Counted from the first letter of the stretch, positions 41,609 to 52,350 are shown. The stretch: DNA of 64,000 nucleotides from Saprospirales bacterium (GCA_016711605.1 JADJSS010000044.1:62001-126000); one strand, 5' to 3'. The notes: generated from the letters alone by a model not told the origin. Program-made: numbers and translations.

Positions 41609-42523
41609 TTATTTCGCCAACACAAAATCAAACTTTTGTTTTTTAGTATCTGTAAAAATTATTCTTCTGGGAATTTTAATTGTTAATGTATCATACTCAC
41701 TAAAAAATTCTGCATTGCCTAAAGTTTGCTCATCAAATGTTTTAATAGTATAATTAGCAGGCTCATAATTAATCAAATCGATACCAGTTTCGTCAGTCGT
41801 TGCTGGTTTAAAATACCAATTTTTGTCTTTGTTTTTAGCTGTTAGTTCCAGATGAATTTCGTTTCCAGTATTGTCGTTTTTCCATATAAATAAGCTATTT
41901 TGAGCTGCATAATCATTATCAGCAACATCATTCAGTAAATCTTTTTCCGTTTTAAAAATAAGATCAAATTTTCCTGCAGGTGTTATCTGATAGGTATAAT
42001 AATAATGTTTGTTAGAAACCATTTTTGCATGTTCTTCATCTTGAAATAATTTAAATCCATTTTCAACATTCACTCTAAAATTGACATCAATTGTTGACTG
42101 ATAAAAACCTTCTTTCACTGGTGAAAAAAACTGCACATCATTCGACATTAATAATAAATCATCTATTTTATTTCCAGCAGTATCGAATGTAGAAAAATGT
42201 TTTTCGTAATCATTTGTATAAGTCAGATTATACACCAAACCAATCCAGGTTTTTCCATCTATTTTTCCTAAAATTTCCCAACCGTATTCGTGCATATTTT
42301 CGCTCATTTCTAAGTCTAAATTTTTAGCAATAACAGAATCAATTGGTCTTGCAAACGCACTATCGTCTTCTTGATTTACAACAAATGTTTGTGGTAAATT
42401 TATAAAAGGTATTGCTTCCAAATAATTATTAAAAAAGCGTGCGTTTGTCTGTTTTTTTTCATCATGATGACACGAAGAAATCAATAAAATTGCAGCAATA
42501 AAACAGAAAATAGATTTTGGCAT
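41609..42523 (-). CDS. lipoprotein, unknown function
   Basis: 304 residues from ATG 42523 (MPKSIFCFIAAILLISSC); the longer frame to 42577 is not needed. The LISSC lipobox predicts a lipid-anchored envelope protein. The body is beta-rich (KIDGKTWIGLVYNLTYTNDY, FIWKNDNTGNEIHLELTAK, YDTLTIKIPRRIIF). No recognised family or catalytic motif. Confidence 0.65.
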   Translation of the reverse strand: MPKSIFCFIAAILLISSCHHDEKKQTNARFFNNYLEAIPFINLPQTFVVNQEDDSAFARPIDSVIAKNLDLEMSENMHEYGWEILGKIDGKTWIGLVYNLTYTNDYEKHFSTFDTAGNKIDDLLLMSNDVQFFSPVKEGFYQSTIDVNFRVNVENGFKLFQDEEHAKMVSNKHYYYTYQITPAGKFDLIFKTEKDLLNDVADNDYAAQNSLFIWKNDNTGNEIHLELTAKNKDKNWYFKPATTDETGIDLINYEPANYTIKTFDEQTLGNAEFFSEYDTLTIKIPRRIIFTDTKKQKFDFVLAK

Positions 42524-42648
42524 AAATAGAATTTTATTAAAGATAATTGATTTAGAAATTTCATTAGCTACATTCACTAGTTTTTATTCTTCAGAAAATG
42601 GCAAGCATTGCTAAAAACTAGGATAAGAAGAATTATTGCTTTTGAAAA

Positions 42649-44169
42649 TTATTGATTCCATAATCCAACCATACCCAAAAGTGTGCCACTGTAGATAGCA
42701 CCATTTAGTCCTATTTCGGTTGGAGCATAAGCACTGTTATAATTTATTTGATTGCCGAGTTTATGTTGGAAGTTTAAATTTCCTGTTGACCAATCCAATC
42801 CGTCAAAAGTCCATTGTCCATTTTTTTGTCCAATGTTATAAATTGTATTGGTTGCAGCACTCATACATGGAATACCATTCGGAAAACTAACGTCATTATT
42901 TACCCAAACAGATTGAAGCTTTCTTTGTGATGAATTCCATTCAAATTTTTCTGCACCATAAGGCGCGTTAAGTGGAATTCCAGATAATAATAAATCCAAT
43001 AATCTATTTCCTGTATTTAATTTCAATAAATTATTGACTACTAAAATTCCATTTCCTCTAATACAAACAGATTGTTCTGAAAGAGATTTTGTGGCATTTG
43101 CATTTCCAAATTTTACTGGATATTGTGCAGCAATCCTATTACTTTTTGTACCAGAAATTTGTTGCCAATCTGTTGGAACCTTATCTCTCCAAAACAATAC
43201 AACATGCATTAAATCTTGTCCATCTGTAATAACTACAAATTTATCTTGATTCCCTGTACCCATTAATGTTGGTGTTGAACCAGATCCATCACCTAATCTA
43301 ATTCCTGTTGCAGAATTACCAAATTCATAATCTGCTATCCAACCATTCTTAGTTTCATCTGTTGTTAATTCAGCACCAGTCCATTGAATACGGTACATTT
43401 TTTTACTAGTAACAACGTAAATTCCACCATTTTCATCACACGCAATGGAATTGGATACTTCTTCACCGTTAGGAAATTGATAAGTAATTAAATTAGTAAA
43501 GTCTCTTTCCATCAAGCCAACTAAACCATTGTTCGTAGCAAACACAACTTTGCCATCATATGTTAGTGTTAAACCAACTATTGCTTCATTTGGTTTTCTT
43601 AAAGCTGCTGGAATTTCAAACGTGTTTTTAAGTGTTATAGATGAATTTCTATTGTTTGAAATAGCATCTGTGTAACAGTTTAATGTATATCCTTTAGGTA
43701 TGTAAAATACATTATCCTTATCTACAAAAGTATAAGCACCAGAGACAGCACTTTCAATGGAAAATAAATCGCCTAAACCGACACCTGGTTTTTGAAAAGT
43801 TGCTAATATATTAAAACCATTTCCATCGTCTTCTGCTTTAAAAACTGTTGAAATAGTATTTCCCCAAATTACATGCTTTCCATCAGCATATTTTCCTGAA
43901 ATTGCAAGTGTAATTAATCCAGGTAATAAAGGTTTATAATCTTTCACCATCATATTTGCATTGTAAGTAGGTCCAGGTAGTGGTGATGACGCCTGTGCAT
44001 ACGTATTGCGATGAGAAATAGGCCAAGGTGAATCTGCTAAATAGGAATGAAATGGTGGTTCATCTTCCAAAATGTTACTACCAGTGTCAATTTTATCTTT
44101 CTTGCATGACAAAAAAATACTAAAAATTGAAATAAGAAATAAGAAATTTATTTTTTGCATTTCATTCAT
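42649..44169 (-). CDS. lipoprotein with beta-propeller-like repeats
   Basis: 506 residues. The lipobox is IFLSCKKD. The body has SMP-30/gluconolactonase-like blades: ALRKPNEAIVGLTLTYDGKV, NSIACDENGGIYVVTSKKMY, NKFVVITDGQDL-type segment. An early ISHRNTYAQASSPLPGPTY motif is notable. No enzyme assignment is safe. The ATG overlaps the stop of the upstream lipoprotein gene by 1 base, so the two are co-expressed and may act together. Confidence 0.65.
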   Translation of the reverse strand: MNEMQKINFLFLISIFSIFLSCKKDKIDTGSNILEDEPPFHSYLADSPWPISHRNTYAQASSPLPGPTYNANMMVKDYKPLLPGLITLAISGKYADGKHVIWGNTISTVFKAEDDGNGFNILATFQKPGVGLGDLFSIESAVSGAYTFVDKDNVFYIPKGYTLNCYTDAISNNRNSSITLKNTFEIPAALRKPNEAIVGLTLTYDGKVVFATNNGLVGLMERDFTNLITYQFPNGEEVSNSIACDENGGIYVVTSKKMYRIQWTGAELTTDETKNGWIADYEFGNSATGIRLGDGSGSTPTLMGTGNQDKFVVITDGQDLMHVVLFWRDKVPTDWQQISGTKSNRIAAQYPVKFGNANATKSLSEQSVCIRGNGILVVNNLLKLNTGNRLLDLLLSGIPLNAPYGAEKFEWNSSQRKLQSVWVNNDVSFPNGIPCMSAATNTIYNIGQKNGQWTFDGLDWSTGNLNFQHKLGNQINYNSAYAPTEIGLNGAIYSGTLLGMVGLWNQ

Positions 44170-45365
44170 TAATAGCTAACTGGAAAATTTCCAAAATTTT
44201 GTATAAACTGTTGTTTCGTCATCTTTACACCACTGGGTGCGTGGTTGCCTAAATATGTTTTGGCATATAAATAAGAAGTATTAAAAACCTGATTCAAATT
44301 TTCAAGTATATCCGGAACTTTAGTTAAGGAATAAACATAATCTGGTTTTGTTAAAAGATTTCGATATACAATTAAACCATTGGTTTTTAATTCAGGCACC
44401 CATTCAATAAAATTTAAACCATCCGCTTTTGCAATCACCTCATTGTCTTTTCTTGCAATCACTACATTAATATATCCATCACTCGCAATTTTTAATTTAT
44501 AATCCTGATGAGTTACATAATTGTACGTTTTTGAATCACCTAAACAAATAGAATAATAACGTACATCTTTATCAGGTACTTCTGATAGATTTTTTACATA
44601 GGATGGTGGAATAAAACGAAACATCACCACTTCATTTGTGTTCAACTGCACGGGTGCAAACAGGTATTTATTATCAAAATTCTGGTACAAACCCGCTCCG
44701 CTAAATCTAAAAAATTCTACCGTATTTGGTTTCTGAAGCAGATAAGTAAGGTCTATAATCTTACTGTATGTATTAATAAAGTCAGCAAATTTTGTAAAGT
44801 CAACTTCTAACGGTTCTGGTGTCTCCAGTGTTTTACCTGTAAGGATATCGAAAGCTTCAATTTCTGGTAATGGTACATTTGCAGTATTGGTAATTTCAGG
44901 CACATAATATCTTAGAAAAGTTCCTAGGTTGGTAATAGAATCGTGGTATAATAATTTATTTGGATAGGATTGTGCTTCCGGAATATCTGGCAAAATATTA
45001 ACTGTGTAATTTCGATTGTCAGATTGAATTAATGTTGTAAATGGATTTTGATGTCCGTTGTCAGCCAAGATTTCTACATCTCTTAAACTAGCCGAACTGG
45101 TTTTATTGTTGTTGTTATAAATATTATAACTCATATACCTTGCATATCCGTATTGTCCTTTAATACGAATGCCGATTTTATCACTTTTATTCCTTAAAAA
45201 AGAATAGCCATAGTAGTTTACACTTGCATCTGGTAAGAACGGCAAATCGGTTCTGCTTCCAATATTTTCAAACCAGTATATCTTTGTGGTACTTAAATTA
45301 TCTTTTTTGCATTGCACAAAAAGTAAAATAGTAAGTGTAGTAAATAATATTTTTATACCTTTCAC
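44169..45365 (-). CDS. lipoprotein, DUF1254/DUF1214-like signature
   Basis: 398 residues from GTG 45365 (reading VKGIKILFTTLTILLFVQC, a lipoprotein signal with FVQC); a TTG at 45389 is the alternative. KIGIRIKGQYGYARYMSYNI resembles the substrate-free core of DUF1254/DUF1214 proteins, and VPEIEAFDILTGK-type segment follows. It overlaps the next lipoprotein gene by one base, so the two form an operon. Function unknown. Confidence 0.6.
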   Translation of the reverse strand: MKGIKILFTTLTILLFVQCKKDNLSTTKIYWFENIGSRTDLPFLPDASVNYYGYSFLRNKSDKIGIRIKGQYGYARYMSYNIYNNNNKTSSASLRDVEILADNGHQNPFTTLIQSDNRNYTVNILPDIPEAQSYPNKLLYHDSITNLGTFLRYYVPEITNTANVPLPEIEAFDILTGKTLETPEPLEVDFTKFADFINTYSKIIDLTYLLQKPNTVEFFRFSGAGLYQNFDNKYLFAPVQLNTNEVVMFRFIPPSYVKNLSEVPDKDVRYYSICLGDSKTYNYVTHQDYKLKIASDGYINVVIARKDNEVIAKADGLNFIEWVPELKTNGLIVYRNLLTKPDYVYSLTKVPDILENLNQVFNTSYLYAKTYLGNHAPSGVKMTKQQFIQNFGNFPVSY

Positions 45366-45476
45366 AAAATGTATTTTAATACTAGACAAGTTAAGAAAAA
45401 AAATACAATTGGCTGATTATCTTTAGTTAATAAACAAGATATTTACTTTATTTACGATATTCAAATAAATGTAGTA

Positions 45477-46007
45477 TTAACCTTTTAATTTACTCACAAA
45501 ATCCCAAAGCACAATACCTGCACTTACCGAAACATTCAGTGAATGCTTCATACCAAATTGCGGAATTTCGATGCAGGTATCGCAATATTGAATGGCAAAA
45601 TCAGAAACGCCATCTACTTCATTTCCAAAAATCAACGCATATTTTTTATCATTTTCTGGATGAAATTTGTCTAACATAATCGATTTATCAGATTGCTCTA
45701 TCGTCATAATTTCACATTTCAATTCGCGCAAATCAGCAATACAATCTTGAATCGTTGGAAAATATTTCCACGTTACTGTTTCAGTTGCGCCAAGTGCAGA
45801 TTTTTGTATATCACGATTTGGTGGTGTGGCGCAAATACCAACTAAATAAATCGCTTCAATCAAAAACGCATCACACGTTCGAAATACAGAACCAATATTG
45901 GCAGCACTTCTGATATTATCTAACACCACAATAATCGGTGTTTTGTCAGCATCTTTAAATTCATCTGTTGATAATCTATTCAGTTCGTCTAATTTTAATT
46001 TACGCAT
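45477..46007 (-). CDS. TrmH-family (SpoU) RNA 2'-O-methyltransferase
   Basis: 176 residues from ATG 46007 (MRKLKLDELNRLS); a longer frame to 46055 would run into a repeat element. SPOUT motifs: VVLDNIRSAANIGSVFRTCD, ALIFGNEVDGVSD and IPQFGMKHSLNVSVSAGIVL. SAM-dependent ribose methylation of tRNA or rRNA; the target position cannot be told. Confidence 0.85.
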   Translation of the reverse strand: MRKLKLDELNRLSTDEFKDADKTPIIVVLDNIRSAANIGSVFRTCDAFLIEAIYLVGICATPPNRDIQKSALGATETVTWKYFPTIQDCIADLRELKCEIMTIEQSDKSIMLDKFHPENDKKYALIFGNEVDGVSDFAIQYCDTCIEIPQFGMKHSLNVSVSAGIVLWDFVSKLKG

Positions 46008-46013
46008 AAGTTG

Positions 46014-46021
46014 TATTTTTG
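46014..46021 (+). promoter_or_regulatory. -7 box (TATTTTTG) upstream of mutS
   Basis: TATTTTTG fits TAnnTTTG on the plus strand and precedes the CGCAAAG element and mutS. No clear -33. Confidence 0.4.
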
Positions 46022-46025
46022 TATT

Positions 46026-46113
46026 TAACCGCAAAGAACGCAAAAGTTTTCGCAAAGAGCGCTAAGTTCTACTTTGCAAACTTAGCGTATAAACTTCGTT
46101 TCCTTTGCGGTTA
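46026..46113. repeat. CGCAAAG inverted-repeat element in the mutS leader
   Basis: Outer arms TAACCGCAAAG (46026-46036) / CTTTGCGGTTA (46103-46113), inner arms CGCTAAGTT (46060-46068) / AACTTAGCG (46079-46087), and repeated CGCAAAG. It would fold into a long hairpin in the mutS 5' UTR. Such TTAACCGCAAAG elements are scattered through many Bacteroidota genomes. Confidence 0.6.
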
Positions 46114-46139
46114 TTTATTTAACAAAAATAATAAATCAA

Positions 46140-48749
46140 GTGGCAAAAGAAAAAGAAGCGAAAGAAACACCATTAATGGGTCAGTACAACAAGATAAAAC
46201 AAAAATATCCTGATGCTATTTTGTTGTTTCGTGTAGGTGATTTTTATGAAACATTTGGCGCAGATGCCATCAAAGCATCTGCCATTTTAGGCATCGTTTT
46301 AACCAAGCGTGCCAACGGTGCTGATACGCATTTAGAACTCGCAGGTTTTCCCCATCATTCTGTAGATACCTATTTGCCAAAGTTGGTAAAAGCTGGCTAT
46401 CGTGTGGCAATTTGCGAACAACTCGAAGATCCTAAAATGACCAAAACCATTGTAAAACGTGGTGTTACAGAACTCATCACACCAGGTGTTGCCATCAACG
46501 ATAAAATTTTAGATCATAAATCCAATAACTTTTTAGCATCCATTTATTTTGCTGACAAACAAATTGGCATTGCGTTTATAGATATTTCAACTGGTGAATT
46601 TTTAATAGCTGAAGGCGATGAATCCTACATCGATAAATTGATTCAAAGCTTCGCTCCTTCTGAAATTATTTTTCCAAAACATCAGCAGAAAAAGTTTGTT
46701 GGTTTGTATGGCAATAAATATTACACGTTTGCTTTAGAAGACTGGATTTACCAGGAAGATTTTTTGAAAGAAAAACTGCAAAATCATTTTCAGGTACAAA
46801 CACTCAAAGGTTTTGGAATTGATGAATTGAATGTTGGTATTTTAGCGGCTGGTGCTTGCTTGCAATATTTAGCAGATACCGAACATAATAAATTGCAACA
46901 CATTGCTACTATTTCAAGAATTGAGCACGATAAATTTGTTTGGATTGATCGATTTACCGCAAGAAATTTAGAGTTGATTAATAGCATGCACGAAAAAGGT
47001 GTTCCGTTAATTTCTATTTTAGATAAAACCATTTCGCCAATGGGTAGCCGTTTGCTGAAACGCTGGATGGTGTTGCCTTTAAAAGATATTCAACAAATAA
47101 ACGAACGCTTAGATGCAGTTGAGTTTTTGATAAAAGATCAGGATGTTTTACAAACGATTATTCATCAGATCAAACAAATTGGCGACTTAGAAAGATTGAT
47201 TTCAAAAGTTCCATTAGGTAAAGTAAATCCACGTGAAGTGGTGCAATTAAAACGCGCGTTAATTGCCATTCAGCCAATTAAAGAATTGTGTTTGCAAAGC
47301 AATAATAATGGCTTGAAAAAAATAGGCGAACAATTGCATTTATGTCAATTGATGAAAGAAAAAATTGACAATACCTTAAACGAAGATGCACCGGTACAAG
47401 TACAGAAAGGAAACGCCATAAAATCAGGTGTTTCAGCAGATTTAGATGAACTCAGAAACTTATCTTCATCAGGAAAAAATTATTTACTGGAAATACAAAA
47501 CCGCGAAAGCGAACGCACGCAAATTCCATCACTAAAAATTGGCTTTAATAATGTGTTTGGGTATTTTTTAGAAGTAAGAAATACACATAAAGACAAAGTA
47601 CCAACCGATTGGATTCGCAAGCAAACATTGACTGGTGCCGAACGTTACATCACACCAGAATTAAAAGAATACGAAGAAAAAATATTAGGTGCTGAAGAAA
47701 AAATATTATCGTTAGAAGTAAAATTATTTGAAGCATTAGTGACTGAATTGTTAGACTATATTCAACCTATACAACTCAACGCCAACTTAATTGCACGATT
47801 GGATTGTTTACAATCTTTCGTCACCATTGCATTAAAAAACAATTACAGAAGACCAATTTTAACGGATGATATTTCGTTAAAAATTACAGAAGGTCGCCAT
47901 CCAGTTATTGAACACCAGTTGCCGTTGGGTGAACAATACATTCCAAACGATGTGTATTTGCATCCTGAAGAACAGCAAATTATTATCATCACAGGACCGA
48001 ATATGTCAGGAAAATCGGCCATTTTAAGGCAAACAGCATTAATTGTGTTGATGGCGCAAATCGGAAGTTTTGTTCCTGCACAGGAAGCACAGATTGGCAT
48101 CGTTGATAAAATATTTACGCGCGTTGGCGCCAGCGATAATTTAAGTTTAGGCGAATCTACGTTTATGGTAGAAATGATTGAAACTGCCAGCATTGTCAAT
48201 AATATTTCAGAAAGAAGTTTGGTGTTGTTAGATGAGATCGGTCGCGGAACCTCCACATATGATGGTATTTCCATTGCCTGGAGTTTGGTAGAGTTTTTAC
48301 ACAACAACAAAATAGCGAAACCGAAAACCATGTTTGCCACGCACTACCATGAGTTGAATGAATTAGCCGATAAATTTCCACGCATCAAAAATTATAATGT
48401 TGCTGTGAAAGAAACCGCTAACAAAGTGGTGTTTTTGCGCAAACTCATTGAAGGTGGTTCGCAACATAGTTTTGGTATTCATGTGGCAAAAATGGCAGGT
48501 ATGCCAAACGAATTAATTAACCGTGCCAACGAGATTTTGCAAGAGCTCGAATCTCAAAGAAACTTAGCAACTGATATTTCTACCACATTAAAAAGTTTAC
48601 CAGCAAAAGATGATTTCCAACTCAACATGTTTGCGATGGACGACCCACGTTTACTAAAACTCAAAGAAGTATTGGAGAAAGTAAACATTAATACCTTAAC
48701 GCCAGTAGAAGCTTTGATGAAGTTAGATGAGTTGAGGAAGTTGTTGTAA
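46140..48749 (+). CDS. mutS: DNA mismatch repair protein MutS
   Basis: 869 residues, full length, GTG start (reading MAKEKEAKETPLMGQYNKIK). Mismatch-reading FxE motif (VGDFYETFGADA), Walker A ITGPNMSGKSAILRQ, Walker B region LVLLDEIGRGTSTYDG, and ATHYHEL. It recognises mispairs and small loops and recruits repair. The last ~60 residues lead to VEALMKLDELRKLL. Loss of MutS would raise homopolymer slippage, but this gene looks intact. Confidence 0.96.
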   Translation: MAKEKEAKETPLMGQYNKIKQKYPDAILLFRVGDFYETFGADAIKASAILGIVLTKRANGADTHLELAGFPHHSVDTYLPKLVKAGYRVAICEQLEDPKMTKTIVKRGVTELITPGVAINDKILDHKSNNFLASIYFADKQIGIAFIDISTGEFLIAEGDESYIDKLIQSFAPSEIIFPKHQQKKFVGLYGNKYYTFALEDWIYQEDFLKEKLQNHFQVQTLKGFGIDELNVGILAAGACLQYLADTEHNKLQHIATISRIEHDKFVWIDRFTARNLELINSMHEKGVPLISILDKTISPMGSRLLKRWMVLPLKDIQQINERLDAVEFLIKDQDVLQTIIHQIKQIGDLERLISKVPLGKVNPREVVQLKRALIAIQPIKELCLQSNNNGLKKIGEQLHLCQLMKEKIDNTLNEDAPVQVQKGNAIKSGVSADLDELRNLSSSGKNYLLEIQNRESERTQIPSLKIGFNNVFGYFLEVRNTHKDKVPTDWIRKQTLTGAERYITPELKEYEEKILGAEEKILSLEVKLFEALVTELLDYIQPIQLNANLIARLDCLQSFVTIALKNNYRRPILTDDISLKITEGRHPVIEHQLPLGEQYIPNDVYLHPEEQQIIIITGPNMSGKSAILRQTALIVLMAQIGSFVPAQEAQIGIVDKIFTRVGASDNLSLGESTFMVEMIETASIVNNISERSLVLLDEIGRGTSTYDGISIAWSLVEFLHNNKIAKPKTMFATHYHELNELADKFPRIKNYNVAVKETANKVVFLRKLIEGGSQHSFGIHVAKMAGMPNELINRANEILQELESQRNLATDISTTLKSLPAKDDFQLNMFAMDDPRLLKLKEVLEKVNINTLTPVEALMKLDELRKLL

Positions 48750-48764
48750 CGAAAGATTATTATT

Positions 48765-48779
48765 CCACGATAATCGTGG
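48765..48779. repeat. palindromic element related to that at 37725
   Basis: CCACGAT-A-ATCGTGG. The 17 bases CCACGATAATCGTGGCA differ from those at 37730 at one position. Confidence 0.5.
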
Positions 48780-49284
48780 CATGATGCCATATGCCATTGG
48801 TTACTATTTAACCGAAATAAAATTTGTATTTGATTAAAACCATAGGATTTGAAGCAACTTTGAAAAAACAAGTTGTTATGAATTCAAGAACAAGGTATAA
48901 TTAAAATTATTTTAATTACACTAATTTGAATTTTTTTACAAACAGTGCATCTTTATAAAATAGAATTATAATCAGCATGCTTTTGAATATAATATTTACA
49001 ATTACAGTTATTCTAATCAAGAGCCATTAAAAATTATACAATACATTTAATCTAACAAAACTTTTAACTTCAGCAATACATGTTTGATATTATCGTTTAA
49101 TAGAAATCTTGACATAGAAAAATTAATACTATCAAACGATTTTCAAAAATTTATTTAACTGGTGAACATTTCTTAATTGGATAAGAAATAACGTTGTAGT
49201 AAATACAGGAAATAAACAATCTAAATGTTCTTACTACTTTGAACTTTTAACAATGCCCAAAATATAATAAATTTCAGATAGCTA

Positions 49285-49590
49285 ACCAGATATAAAATAG
49301 TTTCGGCTTGTTTGATCTATGTAAAATGTTTGGAATACAGGTAATACATGCAATCGTGAAAACATAGAATTATTTATCAAAGATAATATTGGTATAGTAT
49401 TGAAATCATGACGCAAATCTAATGTAATTGAGATGCCATTATTTAAATCATACTGACAACCAAGATCAAAATAGAAAATTATTTACACAATGTCTTGAAA
49501 ATTGACAAATTAAGTTTATTATAGGCAAATTAATGAAAATTCAAATATATTTACTAATTCATGTGCCGCACTAATTGCAAATACTCCAAT
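49285..49590 (-). pseudogene. remnant of an outer-membrane barrel-like gene
   Basis: On the minus strand one frame reads GVFAISAAHELVNIFEFSLI (49522-49587), then several stops, then 66 open codons containing FYFDLGCQYDLNNGISITLD and LRHDFNTIPILSL (49285-49482). The alternating pattern suggests transmembrane beta strands. Both pieces share a frame despite the stops, which points to a decayed gene rather than chance. Family assignment is tentative. Confidence 0.35.
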
Positions 49591-49715
49591 TTAACAAATA
49601 CCATTTTTTTCGTTTCACATAATAATAACAATTTAGACAGCAATCTAAATTTCTTTTCAACATGAATTATTCAAAATATTATTTAGAACTTTAAGAATCC
49701 TTTTAGTTTAAAAAG

Positions 49716-51986
49716 ATAAAGAAAATATTTGTTTTTACTATCTGTAACTCTTTATATGCAAACTTAGCAGCTATTGATTCGTTTTCTTTTGCTAATGATA
49801 CTTAGGTGTTGATCAAGATCGGTTTGAAGTCAGCAACACTATCATATTTATACAAATCAGCAAAACAATATAATTCCATTTCACTTTATGACGAATAATA
49901 ATATATGATACCAATTAGAACATGCACAATTCCTAATAAATTATGATCCAACCAGAAAGTACTTGGTTACTAAGAGACATCTTTTGTCATTTTAAACATG
50001 GAAGTCATTCCTATGATAGCAAAACACCTAGCTATTTATTTTGAGGACAAGTTGAGAAATGTAAAATCAAGAATGCGCGGTTGTTTAGATTGACATTTCA
50101 AAACATATAGGATAAAACTGGTGGCTCAATAGTTTTTCAAGGGGATATAAAGTATGATATAGATACGTTAGACAATATTTCTTATGGTGTTGAACAAGAA
50201 AACTCAGGTGGTTCTCAAGGTTTTTATCAATACAACATTAATTACTTAAATCTTAAATGGTTTACGAATTGCAGCGGAAAAATAATAGTAGATAACAATC
50301 GTAATTGTTTCCATGATTCGTTGGAAATTGGAGCAAAGAATATTCTTGTGGAATTACAATTAAACAGCAAAAGATACTTTACACTGAGCAATGATTCCGG
50401 ATATTATAATTTTATTCCATTTGATACCGGTCACGGAAAAGTAATACTGCATCTCGAAAACCAAACAACATATACCAATGCTTGCCAAGACACGTTTGAT
50501 GTGTATATTTCTGATACTTCACAAAATCCTGAAATTAATTTTTTAATACAAACGCCAAGTTGCAGCCATCCAACACCAAAACTAAACGTAGAAATTTCAA
50601 CGCCTTTTTTACGCAGATGTTTTGATAACAATTACACACTTTCTGTCTTTAATGAAAGTAGTGACACTGCGTTTAACAGCTATGTAGATATTGAACTGGA
50701 TGCACATTTAATTGCAACCGATACTGCATTCTTATCAACACAAAATTTAGGTAATAATACGTATCGTTTTTATTTGGGCAATGTCTCGCCTTTGCAAACT
50801 ATTCATAAACAGCTTAAAGTAAAAGTAGATTGTGATTCCACAATTTTAGGACAAACGCATTGTGTAAAAGCAACTGCATTTCCATATGAGTTTTGCAATA
50901 TTATAGATGCTAAATATATTCAGGCACATGCTGCTTGCAGAAACGATTCTGTCATTTTCACCATAAAAAATATTGGTTATCCTGAAAATTTTCAGCAGTA
51001 TTTTCGCATTATAGAAAACGATACCATTACGCATAATGGCATACTTAGTTTTACTCAATCAATCTCGCAAAACTCATTAGCATATTACAATCCAACAGGC
51101 AAAACTTATAGGTTAGAAACGCGCCAATATCCAATGTATGTTAATGAGGACACTATCTTATCTGTCAGCATTGAAGGTTGCGGAAACTCAGATTTTTCTA
51201 AAGGTTATGTCAATTTATTTTCACAAGACGATGATGCACCGAATGTGGATATTGATTGCCATCAGAATGTCGGTAGCTACGATCCGAATGAAAAAACAGC
51301 GCAGCCAAGCGGTTACGGTGATAGCTCATATATTTTACCAAACACACCTTTAGAATACACGATTCATTTTCAAAACAAGGGCACGTATGCTGCCAGTTAT
51401 GTAACTATTATTGATACCTTATCTTCTCTTTTTGATATCACAACTTTTCAAATGGTTTCGTCAAGCCATCCATTTACTTATTCAATCATTGATTCTAATT
51501 TTCTCCAGTTCTCAAGCACTTCTATTAATTTGCCTGCTGAACAGGATGATACTTTAAGTTCAAATGGCTATATCAAATTTAAGATCTCACCTAAAAAGAA
51601 TATTCCTACAGCAACAACAATAAAAAATACTGCATCTATTTTTTGATTTCAATACACCAATCATCACCAATACTGTAATTAGAAATGTGAATGATGATTT
51701 CTTAAAAGTTAAAATCATCAGTTCGGTAAAAAACAATCTTTCTAAAATAAAAACAACCATTTATCCAAATCCTTTTACTCAAACCGCAACACTATCATTC
51801 GATTATAATCAACCAACGCAGTTAACCATTTTCTCGATGGATGGAAAAATCATGCAGCAATACCAGTCAACTGATAATTTCTATACCATAGACAGGAAAC
51901 AACTCAGCAATGGAATGTATTTATATGAATTGAAAAAAATCTCTAACAACGAACTATTAGATACAGGAAAACTAGTGATACAATAA
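49716..51986 (+). pseudogene. decayed T9SS type A secreted protein
   Basis: A signal-peptide-like start KKIFVFTICNSLYANLA reads from 49716, but the start codon is ATA and a stop soon follows (NDT*). After several more stops and at least one frame change, the frame is open from ~50110: GGSIVFQGDIKYDIDTLDNI, GKIIVDNNRNCFHDSLEIGA (SdrD-like B domain), then a block with SYDPNEKTAQPSGYG and YTIHFQNKGTYAASYVTIID (DUF7619-like). At 51638-51643 a T-run indel shifts the frame; the tail is a type A signal (TIYPNPFTQTATLSF, LSNGMYLYELK, GKLVIQ). A surviving fragment 50321-51646 could be translated but would lack the sorting signal. Confidence 0.75.
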
Positions 51987-52042
51987 GTATTGTTATCAAG
52001 TTTAAGGAAATTGTTATGAAATAAAAAAAATCACCTGAACGC

Positions 52043-52072
52043 TTGTCAAAAATAAAAAGATTACTATCTTTG
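52043..52072 (+). promoter_or_regulatory. promoter of tRNA-Gly
   Basis: TTG (52043-52045), 19-bp spacer, TATCTTTG (52065-52072). tRNA starts 43 bases downstream. Confidence 0.65.
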
Positions 52073-52114
52073 CAATCCGTTAGCGAAAACAAGCTAATAG
52101 TTCTTTAAAATTAT

Positions 52115-52190
52115 GCGAAAGTAGCTCAGTTGGTAGAGCATTACCTTGCCAAGGTAAGGGTCGCGGGTTCGAGTCTCGTCTTTCGCTCCA
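52115..52190 (+). tRNA. tRNA-Gly (GCC)
   Basis: 76 nt with encoded CCA. Acceptor GCGAAAG/CTTTCGC, D arm TAGCTCAGTTGGTAGAGC, anticodon arm TTACC-TTGCCAA-GGTAA with anticodon GCC, T arm GCGGG-TTCGAGT-CTCGT (one G-T pair). Confidence 0.96.
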
Positions 52191-52212
52191 TTTGTTTACA
52201 AACTATCCTTTT

Positions 52213-52258
52213 AGTTGTTTACGGTTCATGCTCCATGATTCAAGTAAACAACTTTTTT
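52213..52258 (+). terminator. terminator between the two tRNA genes
   Basis: Nine-bp stem GTTGTTTAC (52214-52222) / GTAAACAAC (52244-52252), then six T. Confidence 0.6.
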
Positions 52259-52267
52259 ATTAAAGTT

Positions 52268-52350
52268 GCCCGGGTGGTGGAATGGTAGACACGCAGGACT
52301 TAAAATCCTGTGACTTCACGGTTGTGCGGGTTCGAGTCCCGCCCCGGGTA
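52268..52350 (+). tRNA. tRNA-Leu (TAA)
   Basis: 83 nt, class II with long variable arm. Acceptor GCCCGGG/CCCGGGT, anticodon arm CAGGA-CTTAAAA-TCCTG with anticodon TAA, T arm GCGGG-TTCGAGT-CCCGC. CCA is not encoded. Confidence 0.95.

Larger units (their letters stand above)
48750..49715. other. gene-free AT-rich stretch with decayed coding remnants
   Basis: No intact ORF. It starts with a palindrome (48765-48779) and contains the minus-strand relic at 49285-49590 and another short coding-like run around 49052-49121 (minus). Confidence 0.6.
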
